In this document: positions 43,442 through 51,573 of the stretch, one piece after another | How positions within the stretch are numbered: the first letter of the stretch is position 1 | How the letters are laid out: every line of letters starts with the position of its first letter | NCBI RefSeq assembly: GCF_004340905.1 | Contig: NZ_SLXD01000008.1 | Location: 181,288 to 245,287, forward strand | Direction of reading: 5' to 3' | Length of the DNA: 64,000 bases | Source of the DNA: Rubrivivax gelatinosus | GTDB lineage: Bacteria; Pseudomonadota; Gammaproteobacteria; Burkholderiales; Burkholderiaceae_C | Position numbers and translations under genes: made by a program | The notes under the pieces: model-generated | Databases searched by the model: none | The model's input: the letters and a program-made list of their open reading frames with translations, nothing else | Told to the model about the DNA's origin: nothing

Positions 43442-45499
43442 TCAGCGGATGCGCATGCCCGGCTGGGCGCCGGGCCAGGGTTCGAGCACGAAGACGCCCG
43501 GCTGGGCTTTCTCGTCGGCGTGGCTGGCGGCCAGCACCATGCCTTCGCTGACGCCGAACTTCATCTTGCGCGGCGCCAGGTTGGCGACGACCACCGTCAG
43601 CTTGCCGGCGAGCTGCTCGGGTGCGTAGGCGGCGGCGATGCCGCTGAAGACCTGGCGCGTGCGGCCTTCGCCGACGTCCAGCGTCAGCCGCAGCAGCTTG
43701 CTGCTGCCTTCGACCGCCTCGGCGGCGACGATGCGTGCGATGCGCAGGTCGACCTTGACGAAGTCGTCGATGCCGATCTCGGCGGCCAGCGGCTCGCCGC
43801 CCGGCACCGGCGCGGCCGGGGCCGGCGGCGGCTCGAACAGCGCGTCGAGCTTCTTCGGGTCGACCCGCTGCAGCAGGTGGCTGAAGGCGCCGATCGTGTG
43901 GCCGCCCAGCGCCCGCGCGGCGTCGCCCCAGGCCAGCGGCTCGATGCCCAGGAAGGCCTCGACACGCGCCGCGGTCGCCGGCAGCACCGGCTTCAGGTAC
44001 AGCGTCAGCAGGCGGAAGGCCTCGATGCAGACCGTGCAGACGTCGTGCAGCCGCGCCTCTGCGCCGTCCTGCTTGGCCAGCTCCCAGGGTTTGTTCTGGT
44101 CGACGTACTCGTTGACGCGGTCGGCCAGCAGCATCACCTCGCGCAGCGCCTTGCCGTATTCACGCGTCTCGTAGTGCTCGCGCACGACGTCGGCGTGGGC
44201 GCGCAGGCCGTCGAGCAGCGCGCGGCCCTCGACGCCGACGTCGGCCGACAGCCGGCCGCCGAAACGTTTGGCGAGGAAACCGGCGGCGCGGCTGGCGATG
44301 TTGACGTACTTGCCGACCAGGTCGCTGTTGACGCGCGCGACGAAGTCCTCGGGGTTGAAGTCCAGGTCCTCGACACGCGCGTTGAGCTTGGCGGCGATGT
44401 AGTAGCGCAGCCACTCGGCGTCCAGGCCGAGCTCGAGGTAGCGCAGCGGGCTGATGCCGGTGCCGCGGCTCTTGCTCATCTTCTCGCCGCTGACCGTCAG
44501 GTGGCCGTGCACGTAGACGCGGTCGGGCGTCTTGCGGCCGCTGAACTTCAGCATCGCCGGCCAGAACAGCGTGTGGAAGGTGACGATGTCCTTGCCGATG
44601 AAGTGCACCTGCTCCAGATCGGGCTGGGCGAGGTAGGCGTCGAAGGCCGCGCCGGCGTCGCCCGGCACGTTCTTCACGAACCAGTTCTTCAGCGAGGCCA
44701 GGTAGCCCACCGGCGCGTCCAGCCAGACGTAGAAGTACTTGCCCGGCGCGCCGGGGATCTCGATGCCGAAGTAGGGCGCGTCGCGGCTGATGTCCCAGTC
44801 GCCCAGGCTGACCTGGCCGGCCTCGTCGCGGCCGAACCACTCGCGCACCTTGTTCGCGACCTCGGGCTGCAGGCGGCCGTCCTGGGTCCAGCTCTCGAGG
44901 TACTCGACGCAGCGCGGGTCGGACAGCTTGAAGAAGAAGTGTTCGCTCGTGCGCAGCACCGGCGTCGCGCCCGACAGCGCCGAATACGGCTTCTTCAGGT
45001 CGGTGGGCGCGTAGACGGCGCCGCAGACCTCGCAGTTGTCGCCGTACTGGTCCTGGGCGCCGCACTTCGGGCACTCGCCCTTGATGAAGCGGTCGGGCAG
45101 GAACATGCCCTTGTCGGGGTCGAAGAACTGCTCGATCGTGCGCACCTCGATCAGCTCGTTGGCCTTCAGCGCGAGGTAGATCGACTGCGCCAGCTCGTGG
45201 TTCTCCGGGCCGTCGGTCGAGTGCCAGTTGTCGAACTGGATGTGGAAACCGTCGAGGTACTGCTTGCGGCCGGCGGCGATGTCGGCGACGAACTGCTGCG
45301 GCGTCTTCCCGGCCTTCTCGGCGGCGATCATGATCGGCGCGCCGTGGGCGTCGTCGGCGCAGACGAAACGCACCTCGGCGCCGCGCATGCGCTGCAGGCG
45401 CACCCAGATGTCGGCCTGGATGTACTCCATCACGTGGCCGATGTGGAACGGGCCGTTGGCGTAGGGCAGCGCGGTGGTGACGAAGAGCTTGCGGGTCAT
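43442..45499 (-). CDS. metG: methionyl-tRNA synthetase
   Basis: A 685-residue class I synthetase with 'PFHIGHV' (HIGH) near residue 18, a zinc-binding insert with two CxxC pairs ('[17 protein letters not shown]'), 'EKMSKS' (KMSKS) near 340, and a C-terminal EMAP-type tRNA-binding domain (about 585-685, '[27 protein letters not shown]'). Length equals E. coli MetG (677). It charges tRNA-Met in the cytoplasm. ATG 45499 begins right before the catalytic domain. It is divergent from mrp, as in many betaproteobacteria. Confidence 0.96.
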   Translation of the reverse strand: MTRKLFVTTALPYANGPFHIGHVMEYIQADIWVRLQRMRGAEVRFVCADDAHGAPIMIAAEKAGKTPQQFVADIAAGRKQYLDGFHIQFDNWHSTDGPENHELAQSIYLALKANELIEVRTIEQFFDPDKGMFLPDRFIKGECPKCGAQDQYGDNCEVCGAVYAPTDLKKPYSALSGATPVLRTSEHFFFKLSDPRCVEYLESWTQDGRLQPEVANKVREWFGRDEAGQVSLGDWDISRDAPYFGIEIPGAPGKYFYVWLDAPVGYLASLKNWFVKNVPGDAGAAFDAYLAQPDLEQVHFIGKDIVTFHTLFWPAMLKFSGRKTPDRVYVHGHLTVSGEKMSKSRGTGISPLRYLELGLDAEWLRYYIAAKLNARVEDLDFNPEDFVARVNSDLVGKYVNIASRAAGFLAKRFGGRLSADVGVEGRALLDGLRAHADVVREHYETREYGKALREVMLLADRVNEYVDQNKPWELAKQDGAEARLHDVCTVCIEAFRLLTLYLKPVLPATAARVEAFLGIEPLAWGDAARALGGHTIGAFSHLLQRVDPKKLDALFEPPPAPAAPVPGGEPLAAEIGIDDFVKVDLRIARIVAAEAVEGSSKLLRLTLDVGEGRTRQVFSGIAAAYAPEQLAGKLTVVVANLAPRKMKFGVSEGMVLAASHADEKAQPGVFVLEPWPGAQPGMRIR

Positions 45500-45666
45500 C
45501 GGGAGCGGGCGTGCCGGTGGGCGCGCGCTGGGGGCAGGCAAAACGGGAATTCTAAGGACCGGCCCCCGTCGCCGGCCCGCCGCTTGCCCGCGCCGGCCGC
45601 GCGGATGCGCCGCGGGCGCTAGACTGCCGCGCCTTTGTCCCCCCAGCCTCCCGCCTGCCCTCCGCC

Positions 45667-46764
45667 ATGGCCACCGTCACCGAAGCCGCGCTGCTCGAAG
45701 CGCTGAAGACCGTCGTCGACCCGAACACCGGCCTCGACCTGGTCTCGACGAAACAGATCCGCAACCTGCGCATCGCCGGCGGCGAGGTCGCCTTCGACGC
45801 CGAGCTCGGCTACCCGGCGAAGAGCCAGGTCGCGGCGCTCGCGGCGGCTCTGGAGGCGGCGGCGCGCAGCGTGCCGGGCGTCGAACGCGCCCAGGCCACG
45901 GTCTCGACGAAGATCGTCGCCCACGCCGTGCAGCGCGGCGTGCCGCTGCTGCCGGGCGTGAAGAACGTCATCGCGGTGGCCTCGGGCAAGGGCGGCGTCG
46001 GCAAGAGCACCACCAGCGTCAACCTGGCGCTGGCGCTGGCCGCCGAAGGCGCGTCGGTCGGCATCCTCGACGCCGACATCTACGGCCCCAGCCAGCCGAC
46101 GATGCTGGGCGTGGCCGACGGCCAGCCGGCCAGCGTCGACGGCAAGACCATGGACCCGCTGGTCGGCCACGGCATCCAGGTGATGTCCATCGGCTTCCTC
46201 GTCGACCCCGACCAGGCGATGATCTGGCGCGGCCCGATGGCCACCCAGGCGCTGGAGCAACTGCTGCGCCAGACCAACTGGAAGGACCTGGACTACCTCG
46301 TCGTCGACATGCCCCCGGGCACCGGCGACATCGCGCTGACGCTGGCGCAGCGCGTGCCGGTCACCGGCGCGGTGATCGTCACGACGCCGCAGGACATCGC
46401 GCTGCTCGACGCCAAGAAGGGCCTGACGATGTTCGAGAAGGTCGGCGTGCCGATCCTGGGCATCGTCGAGAACATGGCCGTCTACTGCTGCCCGAACTGC
46501 GGCCACACCGAACACATCTTCGGCGCCGAAGGCGGCAAGCGCATGGCGGCGCAGTACGGCGTCGACTACCTCGGCGCGCTGCCGCTGGCGATGTCGATCC
46601 GCGAGCAGGCCGACGGCGGCCGCCCGACGGTCGTCGCCGAGCCCGACGGCGAACTCGCCGGCCTGTACAGGCAGATGGCCCGCCACGTCGCGGTGCGTGT
46701 CGCGCAGAAGGCCAAGGACTTCTCGGCCAAGTTCCCGACGATCACGGTGTCCAAGAACACCTGA
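45667..46764 (+). CDS. apbC: Mrp/ApbC, iron-sulfur cluster carrier ATPase
   Basis: A 365-residue protein: N-terminal MIP18/DUF59 domain (1-85), deviant Walker A 'GKGGVGKS' at 107-114, Walker B '[10 protein letters not shown]' and the CxxC 'CCPNC' that binds the bridging 4Fe-4S cluster between two subunits. It delivers clusters to apo-enzymes. Its nearest downstream users could be the many Fe-S centres of the formate dehydrogenase in this window, though the protein is general housekeeping. It starts 168 bases from divergent metG. Confidence 0.93.
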   Translation: MATVTEAALLEALKTVVDPNTGLDLVSTKQIRNLRIAGGEVAFDAELGYPAKSQVAALAAALEAAARSVPGVERAQATVSTKIVAHAVQRGVPLLPGVKNVIAVASGKGGVGKSTTSVNLALALAAEGASVGILDADIYGPSQPTMLGVADGQPASVDGKTMDPLVGHGIQVMSIGFLVDPDQAMIWRGPMATQALEQLLRQTNWKDLDYLVVDMPPGTGDIALTLAQRVPVTGAVIVTTPQDIALLDAKKGLTMFEKVGVPILGIVENMAVYCCPNCGHTEHIFGAEGGKRMAAQYGVDYLGALPLAMSIREQADGGRPTVVAEPDGELAGLYRQMARHVAVRVAQKAKDFSAKFPTITVSKNT

Positions 46765-46812
46765 TCCGTCCCGGCCCGCCCCGGCCGGTTCCCCAGGGGC
46801 GCGTCGTCCGCC

Positions 46813-46835
46813 GCCCGGCCTGTCGAAGGCCGGGC
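46813..46835. terminator. 9-bp perfect hairpin after mrp
   Basis: GCCCGGCCT-GTCGA-AGGCCGGGC forms a perfect stem with a 5-nt loop 49 bases after the mrp stop. No T run follows, so rho-independent termination is uncertain. The loop resembles a short motif dispersed in many proteobacterial genomes. Confidence 0.4.
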
Positions 46836-46879
46836 CGTCCCGCGTGCCGAGGCGCGCGCCTTGCTTTCCCCGTTCCCCG

Positions 46880-48538
46880 ATGTCGACCGACTCCCCGAAC
46901 GCCGGCCGCGGCTGGCTGGACAAGCAGCGCAGCGTCGCGCCCCCGGGCTTCAACCGCTGGCTGGTGCCGCCGGCGGCGCTGGCCATCCACCTGTGCATCG
47001 GCATGGCCTACGGCTTCTCGGTCTTCTGGCTGCCGCTGTCCAAGGCGATCGGCATCACCCAGCCGCTGGCCTGCGGGCCCGAGGTCGGCTTCTGGCAGGA
47101 GCTGTTCGTCAGCCACTGCGACTGGAAGATCAGCACGCTGGGCTGGATGTACACGCTGTTCTTCGTGCTGCTGGGCAGCTCGGCGGCGCTGTGGGGCGGC
47201 TGGCTGGAGCGTGTCGGCCCGCGCAAGGCGGGTGTCGTCAGTGCGCTGTGCTGGTGCGGCGGCATGCTGCTGTCGGCGGCCGGCGTGCACTGGCACCAGT
47301 TCTGGCTGATGCTGCTGGGCTCGGGCGTCATCGGCGGCATCGGCCTGGGGCTGGGCTACATCTCGCCGGTCAGCACGCTGATCAAGTGGTTCCCCGACCG
47401 CCGCGGCATGGCCACCGGCATGGCGATCATGGGCTTCGGCGGCGGCGCGATGATCGGCTCGCCGCTGGCCGCCGAGCTGATGAAGGCTTTCGCCACGCCC
47501 ACCGACGTCGGCGTCGCCGCGACCTTCGTCGTCATGGCCGCGGTCTACTTCGTCTTCATGATGGGCGGCGCGCTGGCCTACCGCATCCCGGCGGCCGACT
47601 GGGCGCCGGCGGGCTGGCAGCCGCCGCCCAAGGCCCAGCCGGGCACGGCGGCGATGGTCACCCACGGCCACGTGCACGCGCGCCGCGTCTGGCGCATCCC
47701 GCAGTTCTGGCTGGTGTGGATGGTGCTGTGCATGAACGTCTCGGCCGGCATCGGCGTCATCGGCATGGCCAGCCCGATGCTGCAGGAGGTGTTCGGCGGG
47801 CGTCTGGTGGGCGTCGACGCACGTTTCGGCGAACTGGACTCGGCACAGCTGGCGGCGATCGCCGGCGTGGCCGCCGGCTTCACCGCGCTGCTGTCGCTGT
47901 TCAACATCGCCGGGCGTTTCTTCTGGGCGAGTCTGTCCGACCGCATCGGCCGCAAATCGACCTACGTCGTCTTCTTCGTGCTCGGCGCGGCGCTCTACCT
48001 GAGCGTGCCCTACAGCGCCGGCGCGGGCAGCCTGCTGCTCTTCGTCGCCGCGTGCTGCGTCATCCTCAGCATGTACGGCGGCGGCTTCGCCACCGTGCCG
48101 GCCTATCTCGCCGACCTGTTCGGCACGCAGATGGTCGGTGCCATCCACGGCCGGCTGCTGACCGCCTGGGCCACCGCCGGCATCCTCGGGCCGGTGGTCG
48201 TCAACTACATGCGCGACTGGCAGCTCGCGCAGGGCCTGCCGCGCGAGCAGGTCTACAACCAGACCATGTTCATCCTCGCCGGCATGCTGCTCGTCGGCCT
48301 GGTCTGCAACCTGCTGGTGCGGCCGGTGAACCCGAAGCACTTCATGGACGAGGCCGAGCTCGCCGCCGAACGCCGTCTGGCGCACGGCCGCGCCCAGGCC
48401 GCCGAGACCGGCACGGGCACGACGAGCTTTCACCGCAGCCCCTCGCTGCTGGTGGCGCTGGCCTGGGCGGCCGTGGGCCTGCCGCTGGCCTGGGGCGTGT
48501 ACCGTACGGCGCTCAGCGTCGCGCGCTTCTTCCACTGA
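46880..48538 (+). CDS. OFA-family MFS transporter (oxalate/formate type)
   Basis: A 552-residue inner-membrane carrier with 12 hydrophobic helices. 'AYGFSVFWLPLSKAIGI' in helix 1, 'GIGLGLGYISPVSTLIKWFPDRRGMATGMAIMGFGGGAMI' between helices 4 and 5, and 'FFWASLSDRIGRKSTY' are typical of OxlT-like proteins. An insert after helix 1 ('CGPEVGFWQELFVSHCDWK') is usual in long OFA members. Standing ahead of fds genes it probably moves formate, oxalate or a similar acid; this is inferred from context. It is followed 16 bases later by the LysR gene. Confidence 0.85.
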   Translation: MSTDSPNAGRGWLDKQRSVAPPGFNRWLVPPAALAIHLCIGMAYGFSVFWLPLSKAIGITQPLACGPEVGFWQELFVSHCDWKISTLGWMYTLFFVLLGSSAALWGGWLERVGPRKAGVVSALCWCGGMLLSAAGVHWHQFWLMLLGSGVIGGIGLGLGYISPVSTLIKWFPDRRGMATGMAIMGFGGGAMIGSPLAAELMKAFATPTDVGVAATFVVMAAVYFVFMMGGALAYRIPAADWAPAGWQPPPKAQPGTAAMVTHGHVHARRVWRIPQFWLVWMVLCMNVSAGIGVIGMASPMLQEVFGGRLVGVDARFGELDSAQLAAIAGVAAGFTALLSLFNIAGRFFWASLSDRIGRKSTYVVFFVLGAALYLSVPYSAGAGSLLLFVAACCVILSMYGGGFATVPAYLADLFGTQMVGAIHGRLLTAWATAGILGPVVVNYMRDWQLAQGLPREQVYNQTMFILAGMLLVGLVCNLLVRPVNPKHFMDEAELAAERRLAHGRAQAAETGTGTTSFHRSPSLLVALAWAAVGLPLAWGVYRTALSVARFFH

Positions 48539-48554
48539 GCGCCGCCGCCGCACG

Positions 48555-49514
48555 ATGAACCTGCTGGACGCCTACCGCTACCTTGTCTCGCTCGAGCAGC
48601 ACCGCCACTTCGGCCGTGCGGCCGCGGCCTGCCACATCACGCAGCCGGCGCTGTCGAACGCGCTGCGCGCGCTGGAGCAGCACTTCGAGGTCGCGATCGT
48701 GCGCCGCAGCCGCCAGTACGAAGGCCTGACGCCCGAAGGCGAACGTGTGCTGGCCACCGCGCACCGGCTGCTGCACGAGCAGGAGCTGCTGCAGCAGGAC
48801 CTGCGGGCCGGCGCCGGCCACGCTCAGGGCCGGCTGGTGCTCGGCGCCGTGCCGACCGCGCTGCCGGTGGCGGCACGGCTGGCCGCACGCCTGGTCGAGC
48901 GCCACCCCGGCGTGCAGCCGCAGATCCGCTCGCTGGCCTCGCAGGAGATCGAGCTCGGCCTGGAGACGCTGGCCATCGACCTCGGCCTGGGTTATGTCGA
49001 ACGCGCCCCGGCGCGGCTGGAGACGGTGCCGCAGTACGTCGAGCGCTACTACCTGCTGCAGCGGGCGCCGCGCACCGGCATGGTGATGGGCTTCGGCTCG
49101 CCGATGCCCTGGGCCGAGGCGGCGACGCAGCCGCTGGCGCTGCTGTCGCCGGAGATGCACAACCGCGCGATCCTCGACGGCGTGTTCCGCGAACTCGGCC
49201 GCATGCCGCAGCCGGCGATCGAGACCAACTCGGTGCTCGCACTCCTGGTCGCGGTGCAGGCCGGCGGTGTCGCCGCGGTGCTGCCCGGCGCGCTGGTCAG
49301 CACGCTGACCGCGCACGGTGAACTCGAGGCGCGGCCGCTGGTCGCGCCCGAGGTGCTGACGCCGATCGGGCTGATGCTGGCCGTCGGCGCGCGGCGCTCC
49401 CGGGCGCTGGAAGCGGCGCTGGAACTGGCGCGCGACCTGGTCTGGCTGGAGCACGTGCGCGGCCACAGCGGCACGCTGGAAGCCGCCGCGCGGCTGCGCC
49501 GGGCGCCGGCCTGA
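48555..49514 (+). CDS. LysR-family regulator next to the formate dehydrogenase operon (FdsR-like)
   Basis: A 319-residue LysR-type regulator: winged HTH in residues 1-65 ('HRHFGRAAAACHITQPALSNALRALEQHFEVAIVRR'), then the two-lobed effector-binding domain (about 90-300). Regulators of this type flank fds operons in related bacteria and respond to formate; the assignment here rests on position and sequence style. A dyad with LysR T-N11-A form lies at 49621-49639, between this gene and fdsG. It is on the same strand as the transporter and the fds genes. Confidence 0.82.
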   Translation: MNLLDAYRYLVSLEQHRHFGRAAAACHITQPALSNALRALEQHFEVAIVRRSRQYEGLTPEGERVLATAHRLLHEQELLQQDLRAGAGHAQGRLVLGAVPTALPVAARLAARLVERHPGVQPQIRSLASQEIELGLETLAIDLGLGYVERAPARLETVPQYVERYYLLQRAPRTGMVMGFGSPMPWAEAATQPLALLSPEMHNRAILDGVFRELGRMPQPAIETNSVLALLVAVQAGGVAAVLPGALVSTLTAHGELEARPLVAPEVLTPIGLMLAVGARRSRALEAALELARDLVWLEHVRGHSGTLEAAARLRRAPA

Positions 49515-49620
49515 GCCTCGCGTCGCTTCTGCCATCTCGGGACTTTCCCTAGGGCGCGTTCCGCGCGCCGCACGCCGCTTGCCGTGTTCTCCCTCGTGAG
49601 CGGGCCTCGTGGCCGGGCTC

Positions 49621-49639
49621 CGATTCGGTGCGCGAATCG
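49621..49639. promoter_or_regulatory. LysR-type operator candidate ahead of fdsG
   Basis: CGATTCG-GTGCG-CGAATCG is a perfect 7-bp dyad with a 5-base centre. Inside it ATTC-N7-GAAT fits the LysR T-N11-A rule. It lies 55 bases before the fdsG start codon, in the 179-base gap after the LysR gene. Confidence 0.6.
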
Positions 49640-49693
49640 CGCGGTTCGTGTTTTCGATTGGACGCGCCTCGGATTTGCGCCAGATCATGGTGC

Positions 49694-50104
49694 ATGACCC
49701 AGGACATTGTTTCCTCCACGATCGCGCGCCACCAGGGCCAGGAAGGCCCGCTGCTGCCGATCCTGCACGAGCTTCAGCACACGCTGGGCTACATCCCGCG
49801 CGAGGCGCTGCCGCAGATCGCCCAGGCGCTGAACCTGTCGCGCGCCGAGGTCCACGGCGTCGTCAGCTACTACCACCACTTCCGCACCGAGAAGCCGACG
49901 GCGCCGGTGCTGCAGGTCTGCCGCGCCGAGTCCTGCCAGGCGATGGGCGCCGACCGGCTCTGGGACCACGCCCAGGCGCACGGCGGCTGCCAGGTCGAGG
50001 CGGTCTACTGCCTGGGGCTGTGCGCCTCGTCGCCGGCGGCGATGCTGGGCGAGGAGCCGCTGGGCCGGCTGACGCCCGAGAAGCTCGACGAGGTGCTGGG
50101 TTGA
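49694..50104 (+). CDS. fdsG: NAD-dependent formate dehydrogenase gamma subunit (NuoE-like)
   Basis: A 136-residue thioredoxin-like 2Fe-2S protein. The cluster ligands are Cys76, Cys81, Cys106 and Cys110 (CX4C ... CX3C, as in NuoE/FdsG). With FdsB it forms the electron path that reduces NAD. The ATG at 49694 gives the family's N-terminus; the ribosome site before it is weak. The stop overlaps the TTG start of fdsB (TTGA). It is the first gene of fdsGBAD. Confidence 0.92.
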   Translation: MTQDIVSSTIARHQGQEGPLLPILHELQHTLGYIPREALPQIAQALNLSRAEVHGVVSYYHHFRTEKPTAPVLQVCRAESCQAMGADRLWDHAQAHGGCQVEAVYCLGLCASSPAAMLGEEPLGRLTPEKLDEVLG

Positions 50105-51573
50105 ACCGCCGCCTCTACATCCCCGAGGACAGCGGCGCGCTGGCCGTCGGTGCCGACGCCGTCGCGCGCGCCGCCGAAGCCGCCGGCGCCGAGGTCTGGC
50201 GCACCAGCTCGCGCGGGCTGTTCTGGCTGGAGCCGCTGGTCGAGGTCGACAGCGCCGAAGGCCGCGTCGGCTACGGCCCCTGCACGCCGGCCGACGTCGC
50301 GGCCATCGTCGCCGGCACGCCCGAACATCCGAAAGCGCTGGGGCCGATGGACGCGCTGCCCTATCTGCAGCGCCAGCAGCGCCTGACCTTCGCACGCGCC
50401 GGGCTGACGCGGCCGCTGTCGATCGCCGACTACGAGGCCCACGGCGGCGGCGCCGGCTTGCGTGCGGCGCGTGCGATGGCGCCCGAGGCGATCATCCAGG
50501 CCATCGTCGACAGCGGCCTGCGCGGCCGCGGCGGCGCCGCCTTCCCGGCCGGCATCAAGTGGCGCACCGTGGCCCAGGCGCCCGGCGAGCTGAAGTACGT
50601 GGTCTGCAACGGCGACGAAGGCGACTCGGGCACCTACGCCGACCGCATGCTGCTCGAAGGCGACCCCTTCCTGCTGATCGAAGGCATGGCCATCGCCGCG
50701 CGCGCCGTCGGCGCCTCGCGCGGCTACGTCTACGTGCGTTCGGAGTACCCGCGTTCGGTCGAGATCTTCGGCCGCGCGATCGAGGTCGCACGCGCCGCCG
50801 GCTGGCTGGCCGGCTTCGACATGGAAGTGCGCATGGGCGCCGGCAGCTACGTCTGCGGCGAAGAGACGGCGATGCTGGAGAGCCTGGAGGGCCGGCGCGG
50901 CGTGGTGCGCGCCAAGCCGCCGCTGCCGGCGATCGCGGGTCTGTTCGGCCGGCCCACCGTCATCAACAACCTGCTGACGCTGGCCGCGGTGCCGACCATC
51001 CTCGCCGAAGGCCCGGCCTACTACCGCGACTTCGGCGTCGGCCGCTCGACCGGCACGATGCCGTTCCAGTTGGCCGGCAACCTGCGTTTCCCCGGCCTCG
51101 TCGAACGCGCCTTCGGCGTCACGCTGCGCGAGCTGCTGTTCGACTACGGCGGCGGCACCGCCAGCGGCCGGCCGGTCAAGGCGGTGCAGGTCGGCGGGCC
51201 GCTGGGCAGCTACGTGCCCGAGGAACACTGGGACGTGCCGCTGGACTACGAGGCTTATGCCGTCGTCGGCGCGGTGCTGGGCCACGGCGGCCTGGTCGTG
51301 CACGACGACACGGCCGACATGGCGCGCCTGGCGCGCTACGCGATGGCCTTCTGCGCCCAGGAGAGCTGCGGCAAGTGCACGCCCTGCCGCATCGGCTCGA
51401 CGCGCGGCGTCGAGGTCATCGACAGGCTGCTCGCCGGCGACGAGCGCCAGGAGGCGCTGCTGCGCGACCTGTGCGACACGATGAAACACGCCAGCCTGTG
51501 CGCGATGGGCAGCATGACGCCGCTGCCCGTGCTGTCGGCCCTGAACCACTACCCGCAGGATTTCCGGCGATGA
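50101..51573 (+). CDS. fdsB: NAD-dependent formate dehydrogenase beta subunit (NuoF-like, FMN/NAD site)
   Basis: A 490-residue protein: an N-terminal thioredoxin-like segment without its own cluster, the FMN/NADH domain with 'GLRGRGGAAFPAGIKW' near 140 and 'CNGDEGDSGTYADRMLLEGDP', and the 4Fe-4S set 'ESCGKCTPCRIGS' plus a later Cys ('SLCAMG'). It accepts electrons from FdsA and reduces NAD. The start is the TTG at 50101, which overlaps the fdsG stop; no in-frame ATG or GTG fits better. It is about 30 residues shorter than the Cupriavidus protein, through small gaps. Its stop overlaps fdsA (ATGA). Confidence 0.92.
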   Translation: MNRRLYIPEDSGALAVGADAVARAAEAAGAEVWRTSSRGLFWLEPLVEVDSAEGRVGYGPCTPADVAAIVAGTPEHPKALGPMDALPYLQRQQRLTFARAGLTRPLSIADYEAHGGGAGLRAARAMAPEAIIQAIVDSGLRGRGGAAFPAGIKWRTVAQAPGELKYVVCNGDEGDSGTYADRMLLEGDPFLLIEGMAIAARAVGASRGYVYVRSEYPRSVEIFGRAIEVARAAGWLAGFDMEVRMGAGSYVCGEETAMLESLEGRRGVVRAKPPLPAIAGLFGRPTVINNLLTLAAVPTILAEGPAYYRDFGVGRSTGTMPFQLAGNLRFPGLVERAFGVTLRELLFDYGGGTASGRPVKAVQVGGPLGSYVPEEHWDVPLDYEAYAVVGAVLGHGGLVVHDDTADMARLARYAMAFCAQESCGKCTPCRIGSTRGVEVIDRLLAGDERQEALLRDLCDTMKHASLCAMGSMTPLPVLSALNHYPQDFRR

